A stretch of DNA of 48,691 nucleotides from CALOCV01 sp942491955 (lineage in GTDB: Bacteria > Chlamydiota > Chlamydiia > Chlamydiales > CALOCV01): NCBI GenBank assembly GCA_942491955.1, contig CALOCV010000005.1:1-48691 (forward strand), in the 5' to 3' direction. This document shows positions 35,417 through 44,441 of this stretch, one piece after another (the stretch's first letter is position 1; each line of letters opens with the position of its first letter). The notes beneath the pieces are model-generated. The model was not told the origin of the DNA, ran no database searches, and saw only the letters and a program-made list of their open reading frames with translations. Both the position numbers and the translations under genes were made by a program.

Positions 35417-35836
35417 ATGAACGAAACGCAAAGGGGCAAAGACGGTAAGGCGCAAAGAAATGAAGATGAAATTTCATATGAAATTATTGGAGCTGCAATT
35501 GAGGTCCATCGCACGTTAGGGGGCCCAGGTCTTCTTGAGGGTATATATGAGAGCTCCCTTTGTCACGAGTTAATGTTAAGAGGGTTGCAAATCCAAAAAC
35601 AACTTATTATTCCCGTAAAATATAAAAATGCGATTGTAAGAGATCCTCTATGTCTTGATATCCTTGTAGAGAATAAGGTTATTATCGAAGTTAAAGCGAC
35701 AGAAAAGGAACATGATATTCACAAAGCACAGCTCTTAACCTATCTTCGGCTAACCGGAATTAAGCTAGGGCTTCTAGCCAATTTCGGTCAATCTTGCGTT
35801 AAGGATGGGATCCATAGAGTCGTTAATGGTCTATAA
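35417..35836 (+). CDS. GxxExxY-family protein (intact copy, unit 3)
   Basis: A 139-residue protein of the GxxExxY family (PF13366-like; PD-(D/E)xK nuclease fold by family knowledge, function not established). The name motif is GLLEGIYE (about 38-45), then an Asp in LCLDILVENK and the E-x-K strand VIIEVKA, followed by HKAQLLTYLRLTGIKLGLLA. The frame has no Met after the first, and the first 15 residues (MNETQRGKDGKAQRNED) are encoded by the inverted repeat itself. The stop TAA touches the 3' inverted repeat. This is the only unit with an unbroken frame throughout, so it is the candidate founder or the only functional copy. Confidence 0.8.
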   Translation: MNETQRGKDGKAQRNEDEISYEIIGAAIEVHRTLGGPGLLEGIYESSLCHELMLRGLQIQKQLIIPVKYKNAIVRDPLCLDILVENKVIIEVKATEKEHDIHKAQLLTYLRLTGIKLGLLANFGQSCVKDGIHRVVNGL

Positions 35837-35959
35837 TTTCTTTGCGTCTTACCGTCTTTGCTTCTTTGCGTTTTACATGCCATTGACAGTCAACTATGTG
35901 AGGAAAAATTTTGAAAAATCAATTCAAATCACTATAAAAGATTCAAATATCCTTCATAC

Positions 35960-36304
35960 ATGAACGAAACGCAAAGGGGCAAAGACGGTAAGGCGCAAAG
36001 AAATGAAGATGAAATTTCATATGAAATTATTGGAGCTGCAATTGAGGTCCATCGCACGTTAGGGGGCCCAGGTCTTCTTGAGGGTATATATGAGAGCTCC
36101 CTTTGTCACGAGTTAATGTTAAGAGGGTTGCAAATCCAAAAACAACTTATTATTCCCGTAAAATATAAAAATGCGATTGTAAGAGATCCTCTATGTCTTG
36201 ATATCCTTGTAGAGAATAAGGTTATTATCGAAGTTAAAGCGACAGAAAAGGAACATGATATTCACAAAGCACAGCTCTTAACCTATCTTCGGCAACGGAA
36301 TTAA
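35960..36304 (+). pseudogene. GxxExxY-family protein, unit 4, damaged 3' end
   Basis: Identical to unit 3 for 110 residues, through the E-x-K strand and LLTYLR. CGGCAACGGAATTAAG replaces CGGCTAACCGGAATTAAG (two bases lost), giving an early stop at 36304; a further small deletion (AATTTTTCAATC for AATTTCGGTCAATC) follows. The catalytic-type residues are still encoded, so a shortened product is conceivable, but the last 28 residues are lost. Confidence 0.7.
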
Positions 36305-36499
36305 GCTAGGGCTTCTAGCCAATTTTTCAATCTTGCGTTAAGGATGGGATCCATAGAGTCGTTAATGGTCTATAATTTCTTTGCGTCTTACCGTCTTTGC
36401 TTCTTTGCGTTTTACATGCCATTGACAGTCAACTATGTGAGGAAAAAATTTTGAAAAATCAATTCAAATCACTATAAAAGATTCAAATATCCTTCATAC

Positions 36500-36920
36500 A
36501 TTAACGAAACGCAAAGGGGCAAAGACGGTAAGGCGCAAAGAAATGAAGATGAAATTTCATATGAAATTATTGGAGCTGCAATTGAGGTCCATCGCACGTT
36601 AGGAGGGGGCCCAGGTCTTCTTGAGGGCATATGATGAGGCTCCCTTTGTCACGAGTTAATGATAAAGGTTGCAAATCCAAAAACAGCTTATTATTCCCGT
36701 AAAATATAAAAATGCGATTGTAAGAGATCCTCTATGTCTTGATATCCTTGTAGAGAATAAGGTTATTATCGAAGTTAAAGCGACAGAAAAGGAACATGAT
36801 ATTCACAAAGCACAGCTCTTAACCTATCTTCGGCTAACCGGAATTAAGCTAGGGCTTCTAGCCAATTTCGGTCAATCTTGCTTTAAGGATGGGATCCATA
36901 GAGTCGTTAATGGTCTATAA
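36500..36920 (+). pseudogene. GxxExxY-family protein, unit 5, degenerate
   Basis: The start ATG is TTA (CATACATTAACG). Small indels near 36603-36670 (an added GGAGG, CATATGATGAGG for TATATATGAGAG, ATGATAAAGG for ATGTTAAGAGG) break the first half. The second half is intact from about 36669 to 36920 and identical to unit 3 at most positions. Clearly a decayed copy of the same gene. Confidence 0.8.
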
Positions 36921-37027
36921 TTTCTTTGCGTCTTTCCGTCTTTGCTTCTTTGCGTTTTACCATTGACAGTCAACTATGTGGAGGAAAAATTTTGAAAATC
37001 AATTCAAATCACCATAAAAGATTCAAA

Positions 37028-37258
37028 TATCCTTCATACATGAACGAAACGCAAAGGGGCAAAGACGGTAAGGCGCAAAGAAATGAAGATCAATTTGTGC
37101 ACTTTCTTACCGGAATTGGTATTACATGCCATATAAAAGATCCGAAAAAACACAACTTTAGTCCTTTATGTTTTTTGATCTCTTTTGTCGTTTATTACGT
37201 TACCGGAATGGGTCGCATGGGCTGTCTAGCGGGCGCTGCAGTAATGGGTTTCCGATAG
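37028..37258 (+). other. Partial array unit joined to a gene-like fragment
   Basis: The left inverted repeat of a sixth unit runs into GAAGATCAATTTGTGCACTT and then non-array DNA. One frame reads DQFVHFLTGIGITC and, further on, LISFVVYYVTGMGRMGCLAG before a stop at 37258, giving hydrophobic, Gly-rich residues that resemble the end of a membrane protein. The remaining DNA up to 37283 holds a small GGGCAAATGCCC hairpin. Possibly a 3' remnant of the gene whose start is at 34690, but this is only a guess. Confidence 0.35.
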
Positions 37259-37283
37259 CGGATCAATCCCACAAACCACGCGA

Positions 37284-40200
37284 TCAAGGGCAAATGCCCA
37301 ATGTTAAGAAACAAAAAGTGCGGAAAACGGCCGATTTTTGCCACAGATACTTTACAAATTGCGCAGCGCGAATCGCAGGGGTTTTTCCCGTTGGTTGGAA
37401 TCTTTTCGATGTCGGAGGAGTCTGGGGCTTTTCTTGCGGTTTGTCTGGCTCAATAGGTGTGGGTTCTTCGTTCATGAGATCATCAATCCAATCGTCGTCA
37501 TCAAGACCCATCTCCGCATTCACTTCTTTGACGATACTCGTAATGACTCCTTTGTCAACGCCTTCGCGATCAATAGCACCTTGGACGACTTTGCGTAAAA
37601 GTGCTTTGCATGGTTCTATCGATTCCGAATAGAGTTTAGCCACATACGCTTTATTTTCTGCTTTTCCATTGAGGAGTTGCGCACTATTGAAGATGGAACT
37701 TGCTTCCTCATCCTTTCCATGAAGAATGGTGTCCATAGCATCGTCAGGGATACCGCAATCTCCTTTACCATTCTGGATGATCTTTCCATTGGGAGAGAAG
37801 AGCGCGGCGCGTCGTCCCGATGCACACTCTCCATTTAAGAGTTGTTGTTGATACGCCGCTCCATCACATTGACCCACGAGATAGTAGTTGCGTTCCCAAT
37901 TCCCTTTATCGTTCTGTTGTTCAACGCAAAGGAGGTAGTGGTAGGGTTTAAAATGGATGGGGTTTTCTTCGATACGGAGTGTGTGATAGGCATTACTCAA
38001 TACAAAAAGCTTGGACGATAGCAATTCCGTTCCATAGAGATCATTGGCACTACGACACTCTGGCATCTCTTGCGGAGCTTTCCAATCCTGCTGTAAGCTC
38101 CACTCGTTTTGTGCATAAGGGAGTTCATTGTACACCAAAGGGGAACCATAGTTCTCTTTTTGCTTCGTTTGTTGTTTCTGCTTCTCTTTTTGTTGTTCAC
38201 GCTGTTTTTGTTGGATGCGACCACTTCCCGACTGACTTGAATGTACAGAAACTGTTTGAATTAATTTTTCCGTTTGCTCAATGATCTTGTTCAAGCTATT
38301 CTTGATAGAGGGAAATTGATCCAAGGGGATGCCGCACTGTTCGCTGAGGTTTTTGGCGTATTCAAGCAAAAATTCTCGTGTTGTCACATCTTTTTTCGCT
38401 GTCCCCCACAAAAGGAAAGGGTCGCGTTCACAAGTGAGAGCAAAGGCTTTTTTATGGCGCTCCCAAAGCTGATTTCTTACTTCCCAATTTTTAGCACGCG
38501 TCGCTTCGTCGAGGTGAAGACGAATCATTTGACGGAAGAGGAACTCAATTTCTTGTGTACTGCAGGCCCATATCGCCTCCTTTTGTAGTTTTCCTTCATT
38601 GACAATTGTCCAATTCCAAATATCCATTGGAGAAATATCGGTGTTTGTATCGAGCTGAAGATCGTCTTGAATCTTTTCTTTTAACACTTTAGGAACAACC
38701 CAAATCAGACGTTGGCTCTCATCCCATTTTTCAATAGCTAAGAGAAATTTTCTCATCCGCATAATCGCTTGGGCTAGACGGGACATCGTCACTCCCTCTC
38801 CCATTGTCAATATCATCTTTGCAGAAGGAGATAGGATGAGATCGGTTCCTGTTGTTTCACTCGGTCCATAAATTTTAAAAATTTTCTTTCCTTGAACACC
38901 ATGTTTAGGCAGTTCTTTTGCAAGGTTGCTCCCTTCTAAACGAATCTCTTCATCCAGTTCTCTGTTCTCTCCCTTTTTCCGGAGAAAGAGCACTTTTTCG
39001 TTGTCGACCTTTTTGAAATAGACAGCGCCAGCAAAATCGAGATTTTTCTCTCTTGCAAAATCAAGAAATTGCACGGCTGCCTCTTCGGAATCGACCTCTT
39101 TAGCAAATCCGCCAACATTCAACCACCCTTCAATCTTGCGCCAAGAACTGGGGTTTTTTGTGAACAACTGTTCAAATAGATCCTTTGGAGAACCTAATGC
39201 AATATCTCGATGGATTTCTTCGCTTCCTTGCGAACAAGAGCGATGAATGACATCAGCAACAAAAGGGGCATCTTCTAAGAACTGCTCATTGGCTTCGGGC
39301 AAGAAGGGGTATTTCTCATGAGGACCAAGAGTTGCTGAAAAACAGATCATAGCAAAGCTTCCATCGGCTAAATCGGCAGCGGTTGATGTCATTTTTTGAC
39401 GCAACATTTGAGCAGCAGGAAGAGCCTCTTGTAAGAGAAAACGATTGATGGTAGGCGATTTTTTTCCAAATCGTTGAACAAGAAGATCGACATTTTCATC
39501 TTTCTTTAACCACTCTTCTGTTATTTGTGTCACAGAAATGCGATCCTTTTCGTCGCATTCTTTTTGCCAAGAAAGAAATACTTGGTACATGGGGATCTCT
39601 TCAATGTCGTTGTATTTTTCTTCTGCAACGATCCGTTGGTATTCTTCAGTGATATTGGTAATCAAGGCCCTCATTTGATCGGTCTGAAGTCCTCTTTGAT
39701 AGATTCCTTGGATTGTCAACGTCGTTGTGATATCAATGCTTTCAAATTTGGATGTGAGGGGCTTTTTGTTCTCCCAAGGAGAGTCTAAAGGATCGTCTTT
39801 CCGTATGGAACGACCGTAGTCCATCAAGTGGACCATGCCTGCTGCATGGGGAAGGATCGAATGGACGATCCCTCGAACCAATCCACACACTTTGGCAAAG
39901 CTTTTTCCTTCCTCTTTTGCATATAGATCAGAAAGCCATTGAGGAGGGTCTTGTGCAAGATCGGTAAAGTAGTTGGCTAAATCGGCTTTGTGTCCTGCAT
40001 CGAGAGATGACATTGACGGATGATCAAGAACAAAAGAGACAAGAGCCTGTTGGATTGCGGGAAGGTGCTTTTTTGCATGCAAGGCTTGCTCATTTTTTAA
40101 TATCCCAAGAATATCGCGATCGGTTCCCAAGCTGTGGCACAAAGGTTTTCCATCTTTCATTAGAGCGGTTTTTCCTTTGCCCATCAAGGCCTTCCATACA

Positions 40201-43200
40201 TCGAGATAGAGTTTCTGTTCCTGCTCCTCAAGAGGAATCAGGTCGCCAAAAGCGATATTAGAGCGGAGTAGGGAATCGAGGTTGACATGCGATTCGTCGA
40301 TCAGGAATACCCCATGTTCACGATAGTGGTGGAGGATATCGGTAAGTATAGGTAAACGCTCGATGTCATTAAGAATATGTGCCTCTTGGTAATTGAGGTG
40401 AAGACAGTGCCACGCTTCTGGTGTGATCACATCACACCGCTGTTCTTTTTTCGATCGGCGGACTTGTTGAAGAATCGCTTCTAACTGGTCTTTATCGGGT
40501 TTGTCTAGAAGGGTTAACTCAATGACATTGAGTTTGACCTTGAGATAGCGGCTTAACGAGTCACGAAGGTCGGATTTCGCCACATCGTGCAAATCGGGAA
40601 GGCTAAAGAAAACGGGTTGTTTTTCTTCATGAAGGGCGCGAAGAGCAATGATAGTCGATAGAACCTTGGTTTTGCCTCCTCCCGCTTGGAATTCGAAAAA
40701 GAGCTTTCGCAAGGCGGCGCTTTTTTCTAAACTGGGATCATTGGAAAAAATTCGATTAAAAATTTCTTTAAGTATTTTAGCTTGATCGGGTTGTGTTCGC
40801 AGCTGATTCCCTGAAAAATACTCGTACTGCAATAATTCCGGGTCTTCGTAAGGATTGTACTCGCGCTTTATGGCAAGAATTTCTGCTGCTTCCTGCAGAT
40901 TCCCTTTGGTTGTTGCTACCCTTGCCTTCTCGATTTGATCGAGTTGTACTCCAAGAATCATGAAATCGAGAAGATTTTTATGAAGAGTTGTTTTTTTTTG
41001 CTCTGCCAATAACTCGATCTGAATATGGTAGGGGTTAAAAATCAAATCATGAACGGTAAGAGTTGGAATTTGCTGCCCTCTTTGTTCGATGCGATGCAAG
41101 AAATCTCTTCCATTGACTGCTGTTTCAATGCCTTTTTGAAGAGCCTCCATATTTTTTTGGATGTGCTCTTTTTTAGTCTGCAATGCTGCGATCAGATCAT
41201 CAGAGTGTCCTTGCAAGGAATAGGAGAGATACGTTTTTTCTTGGTTGGTTTTGTGAGCATCGAGTAACTGTTGGTGGATTGCGGCACTAAAGGAATCGCT
41301 TTGTACCACGGAATTTTTTTGCGAAAGCACAAAGTTTTCTTTCGCAATAGGAGATGCTGGTCGTTCTTGGGGAGGGGAGAAATAACGATTTACAAGATCT
41401 TGACAAGGATTTTTTTGCGAAGGAGAAGCCATTTTTGTTGGAAAAGAGCTATGGCGATGACCATTCCGGACAAATTTATCCTGAGAAACCATGCGAATAG
41501 AAGAGTGTTGATTCGATGCAGAATTCAAAGAGGGTGTCTTTTTTTCCGCTAGAATGAATTGTTGGACGCTCTTTTCTAGCCTGTTCTTATAAACATCATC
41601 ATCTTTCCCTTTATTATTGTAATATTTTTTTTGTTTTTGCCACACATAATTGGCATACGATTGACGCAAATCTAGCGCGGCCGCAGGGTTTTTTCGTATG
41701 ATAAATAACAGGCGAAGACGGCTGATTGCATCTGCATTTTTTGGATCGCTTTCTAAATAGAGCGTCAACAAGTCTTGATCAATCGAAGGATCTTGCTGTT
41801 TACTATCTTTCTGGATTTTTTGAAGTAAATTAAAATAATCGTTGTCCAGTGCGTGTTCTGTGCTCCGGAGACCAATAGATTGAGGCACTCTCAATTGAGT
41901 CACAGGATAGTGGATATTCTGAAAATCCTCTTTTTGATACGCATAGAGCCATGTTTCTATTTCATCTTGGATCGAGATGCTTTGATTTTCTTGTTCGACA
42001 GTACCTTTCTGGAGAAGCTGATACTCGACAACTAGATGAGGATATAATGAAATCTTGGTGAGATCGCCTTGAGTAACCCATTCGATCAGTCGCTTTTTTT
42101 CTCTTCGCGTCAAGCGCAATGTGTGAGGAATGGGATTGTAGCGATTTCGTCCCTCAAGAGTAATGTATTCGGAAAGGAGTGATCCCAGTAATTTATCAAG
42201 CTGTTTTTTTGTTTCTTCTATCCATGAAAATGTTTTTTGCTGTGCTCTAGAGAGCCGCTCTGTTTGGTCAAGAAAAATCGCTAGTTGGCAACGGAGGGCG
42301 ATCGAAGAAGGGGTATGATCTTTTTTAACATCCTGAAAGATAGCACACATAAGGTTTTGCTCTCGCGAGGAAAAAAAGTGGGTGCATTGGAAATGGCGGA
42401 TCACTTCTTCGGCTCGTTGATATTCACCTGTTTGTAACAAAGTATAAACGAGATACAGCATCGCTTCATTGGAGGAAGAGTGAAGCTCTTTTGTTTTTTC
42501 ATCGATTTCATAAAAATAGTAGGTCGATTGTTTTTTTGCTGGAAGAATGAACGTTTCTGCAACTTCGACGGCATCGTCTGTTAGTAGGGAACCTTGTACT
42601 TGAAGTTTTTTTCCGGGAAGGATCATCATGCGAGGTTGTGAGGGATCTTTGCTTTCAAGAAGAAGAGATCCAGGAATATGACCTACAAAAGCGCGATCTT
42701 GTTGGGGCACAAGAAGGTATTCACCCCCTAGATTTTCGCAGGCTAGACGTTGCTCTCCCTCTATTTCAACAATACGGAAATGGAGGGGGTCTTCTCCTGG
42801 AGGGATAGTGATGGAATGGAGCTTGTTATTTTGCTGCCAAAAAAGCACTGTATCCCGAGAAGCGATTTCATCAATTAAAGAGAGCCAAGAGGGTACGGGA
42901 TCATTTGAAGGGGAGAAAATAGCTGTAATCGGATGGTTAGAGTCGATCAAACAACCTTTTTTATCGACTCGGTGTACAGTTCCCATATTTTCTATGTCCT
43001 TAGCAATAGGGATGTCGTGCTCATCAGTAATGTAGAAGTGATGGTGAGGCTTGCTTGTGACGCTTTTCCAAAGAATCGCATTCTGAACAAGAGGGTGAGA
43101 TTTAGGCATGTGACCACCCGTATTGTGTGCGGGTAGGTTTTGGTGAAGACCTTGCCTACTTTGATAAACGTATTTCCTTCGCATGCCTTCAAAGGAAAGA

Positions 43201-44216
43201 AATTTTTCTATTTGAATGGAGTCTCCAGAAACCCGTACGATAAAGGAATCGTCGGGTGTCCCAAAAAGGCCTTCCCCTTTTTTCATGAGATCTTTTGCCA
43301 CAGATTGAATTTGTTTGGTTTCCCATGCATTCAATTGATTCCAAGGAAAAGCCTCCTGCCAAAGGCGTCTCCCTTCACAAAGGACAACACCTGTGCGTAG
43401 ATCGACCTCATATTCTTGACCATCTTTTCTCCAGCTTGCAATGGGAGAAGAGAACGTCCACTCCAAGAAAGGTTCATCTATATTTTTGAGTTGAACCGCT
43501 TCACAAAATTGAGCGATGCCTTTTTTAATTCCTTCTTCATAGGCTCTTCCATACTGTTGATCGCGGAAGTGAAGAGAAAGTTCAGAGATGAGATATCCGG
43601 GTGAAAGTGCATTATGGGGATGAAAAGAGAATTGCGACAACAAAAGATGCTTCACAGATGCTGCGACCCCATCGTCGTCTTGAATATTTCCAAGAATCGC
43701 AAGATATGCCTTGTGAAGATGGATATCGTGATTCCAAAGAGGATAGTCCGTTTGAGGAGCTTTCACATCCCCCAATTTTCCTCGAAGAATTTCGAGCTGA
43801 TCGAGAATGTCAAAAAGGAAGGATTTTGTTGCCTCTTTATTAGGAAGAGCTTTTTGGATATGCGTTTCGATATGAACCCCAAGTCTTGCCCAGAAGAGGG
43901 TAGCTGAGAGGTTTCTATGAGAGATACTTCGTTTTACATAAACACGAACGATGTCTCTCAATCGTTCTGCGATCAAAGGTTCATTCCTCACTTTTTCTGT
44001 GAGTTTTTCGTCTTGTAAAAGAAAAATCTCCAAAGCATGACGATTTTCTTCCGACTCGAAAGCGATGCGCTGGGTTTCTAACCACTCTGCAAAAGAGGTG
44101 GCAGAGAGATGCGGAAAGCGAAGAGCCTTTTCCAGCCAATGGTAAACGATTTTATCTTGTTTTCTTTCTCCACCATAAGTATTGGTTGTGATGGTATTTT
44201 CAGTGTCGCGACTCAC
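37284..44216 (-). CDS. Giant helicase-like ATPase (DUF3638-like)
   Basis: About 2310 residues from the GTG at 44216. The frame is coding-like further upstream (ETNKQFRTGTIEDPALKDII) to a TGA at 44310-44312, beyond which the same frame reaches an ATG at 44384, so the true start may be there. Residues 1-1150 are helical, with sparse motifs. The P-loop-like AGGGKT lies at 1178-1183, the Walker B-type LIDESH at about 1305-1310, CFSATLG at about 1625-1631 and TMGEGVTMSRLAQAIMRMR at about 1804-1822, the order of superfamily 2 helicases (motifs I, II, III, V-VI). A Gln/Lys tract follows near 2000. This recalls the large DUF3638-type proteins annotated as ubiquitinyl hydrolases in eukaryotes; that link is from memory. 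The last 40 residues abut the repeat array and may be altered. Confidence 0.7.
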   Translation of the reverse strand: MSRDTENTITTNTYGGERKQDKIVYHWLEKALRFPHLSATSFAEWLETQRIAFESEENRHALEIFLLQDEKLTEKVRNEPLIAERLRDIVRVYVKRSISHRNLSATLFWARLGVHIETHIQKALPNKEATKSFLFDILDQLEILRGKLGDVKAPQTDYPLWNHDIHLHKAYLAILGNIQDDDGVAASVKHLLLSQFSFHPHNALSPGYLISELSLHFRDQQYGRAYEEGIKKGIAQFCEAVQLKNIDEPFLEWTFSSPIASWRKDGQEYEVDLRTGVVLCEGRRLWQEAFPWNQLNAWETKQIQSVAKDLMKKGEGLFGTPDDSFIVRVSGDSIQIEKFLSFEGMRRKYVYQSRQGLHQNLPAHNTGGHMPKSHPLVQNAILWKSVTSKPHHHFYITDEHDIPIAKDIENMGTVHRVDKKGCLIDSNHPITAIFSPSNDPVPSWLSLIDEIASRDTVLFWQQNNKLHSITIPPGEDPLHFRIVEIEGEQRLACENLGGEYLLVPQQDRAFVGHIPGSLLLESKDPSQPRMMILPGKKLQVQGSLLTDDAVEVAETFILPAKKQSTYYFYEIDEKTKELHSSSNEAMLYLVYTLLQTGEYQRAEEVIRHFQCTHFFSSREQNLMCAIFQDVKKDHTPSSIALRCQLAIFLDQTERLSRAQQKTFSWIEETKKQLDKLLGSLLSEYITLEGRNRYNPIPHTLRLTRREKKRLIEWVTQGDLTKISLYPHLVVEYQLLQKGTVEQENQSISIQDEIETWLYAYQKEDFQNIHYPVTQLRVPQSIGLRSTEHALDNDYFNLLQKIQKDSKQQDPSIDQDLLTLYLESDPKNADAISRLRLLFIIRKNPAAALDLRQSYANYVWQKQKKYYNNKGKDDDVYKNRLEKSVQQFILAEKKTPSLNSASNQHSSIRMVSQDKFVRNGHRHSSFPTKMASPSQKNPCQDLVNRYFSPPQERPASPIAKENFVLSQKNSVVQSDSFSAAIHQQLLDAHKTNQEKTYLSYSLQGHSDDLIAALQTKKEHIQKNMEALQKGIETAVNGRDFLHRIEQRGQQIPTLTVHDLIFNPYHIQIELLAEQKKTTLHKNLLDFMILGVQLDQIEKARVATTKGNLQEAAEILAIKREYNPYEDPELLQYEYFSGNQLRTQPDQAKILKEIFNRIFSNDPSLEKSAALRKLFFEFQAGGGKTKVLSTIIALRALHEEKQPVFFSLPDLHDVAKSDLRDSLSRYLKVKLNVIELTLLDKPDKDQLEAILQQVRRSKKEQRCDVITPEAWHCLHLNYQEAHILNDIERLPILTDILHHYREHGVFLIDESHVNLDSLLRSNIAFGDLIPLEEQEQKLYLDVWKALMGKGKTALMKDGKPLCHSLGTDRDILGILKNEQALHAKKHLPAIQQALVSFVLDHPSMSSLDAGHKADLANYFTDLAQDPPQWLSDLYAKEEGKSFAKVCGLVRGIVHSILPHAAGMVHLMDYGRSIRKDDPLDSPWENKKPLTSKFESIDITTTLTIQGIYQRGLQTDQMRALITNITEEYQRIVAEEKYNDIEEIPMYQVFLSWQKECDEKDRISVTQITEEWLKKDENVDLLVQRFGKKSPTINRFLLQEALPAAQMLRQKMTSTAADLADGSFAMICFSATLGPHEKYPFLPEANEQFLEDAPFVADVIHRSCSQGSEEIHRDIALGSPKDLFEQLFTKNPSSWRKIEGWLNVGGFAKEVDSEEAAVQFLDFAREKNLDFAGAVYFKKVDNEKVLFLRKKGENRELDEEIRLEGSNLAKELPKHGVQGKKIFKIYGPSETTGTDLILSPSAKMILTMGEGVTMSRLAQAIMRMRKFLLAIEKWDESQRLIWVVPKVLKEKIQDDLQLDTNTDISPMDIWNWTIVNEGKLQKEAIWACSTQEIEFLFRQMIRLHLDEATRAKNWEVRNQLWERHKKAFALTCERDPFLLWGTAKKDVTTREFLLEYAKNLSEQCGIPLDQFPSIKNSLNKIIEQTEKLIQTVSVHSSQSGSGRIQQKQREQQKEKQKQQTKQKENYGSPLVYNELPYAQNEWSLQQDWKAPQEMPECRSANDLYGTELLSSKLFVLSNAYHTLRIEENPIHFKPYHYLLCVEQQNDKGNWERNYYLVGQCDGAAYQQQLLNGECASGRRAALFSPNGKIIQNGKGDCGIPDDAMDTILHGKDEEASSIFNSAQLLNGKAENKAYVAKLYSESIEPCKALLRKVVQGAIDREGVDKGVITSIVKEVNAEMGLDDDDWIDDLMNEEPTPIEPDKPQEKPQTPPTSKRFQPTGKTPAIRAAQFVKYLWQKSAVFRTFCFLTLGICP

Positions 44217-44441
44217 GGGGGAATCGATGATATCCTTAAGGGCGGGATCCTCAATAGTTCCTGTGCGAAATTGTTTATTTGTTTCCTTTTCAAAACGAGT
44301 TGTTGGTTTTCAGTAAAGAGACATCCGTTTATTGCTCGACTTACTGAAGAAATTAGAGGTAGATCCTATTTGATCGCGGCTCATTAATTTTTTTAAAATG
44401 TCTAGATTGATCCGGGTGTGGTTTTGTAAAAGAATCGACGT

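Larger units (their letters stand above)
34797..37120 (+). repeat. Tandem array of TIR-bounded GxxExxY units
   Basis: Five units plus a partial sixth, each opening with ATCCTTCATACATGAACG (34797, 35101, 35405, 35948, 36488, 37028). Units 3-5 are about 540 bp, units 1-2 about 304 bp and internally deleted. Each holds inverted repeats: 5' AAACGCAAAGGGGCAAAGAC with its continuation (35424-35460 in unit 3), 3' complement at 35837-35873, 31 of 34 bases pairing. The roughly 85-bp spacer between elements is repeated too, so the array arose by tandem duplication of element plus flank, not separate insertions. Units 1 and 2 carry the CAATTTGTGCACTTTCTTAC segment otherwise found only beyond the last unit. 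Confidence 0.85.

Noticed and set aside
34797..37120. CRISPR-like appearance of the repeated region
   Set aside because: Units are 300-540 bases, contain a protein gene with inverted repeats, and the spacers are themselves repeated. No short regular repeat with unique spacers and no cas gene are present.
44310..44312. Selenocysteine TGA in the giant gene
   Set aside because: No hairpin resembling a SECIS element was seen directly after the TGA, no Sec genes are in the window, and the position near the N-terminus of a helicase-like protein gives no redox context.
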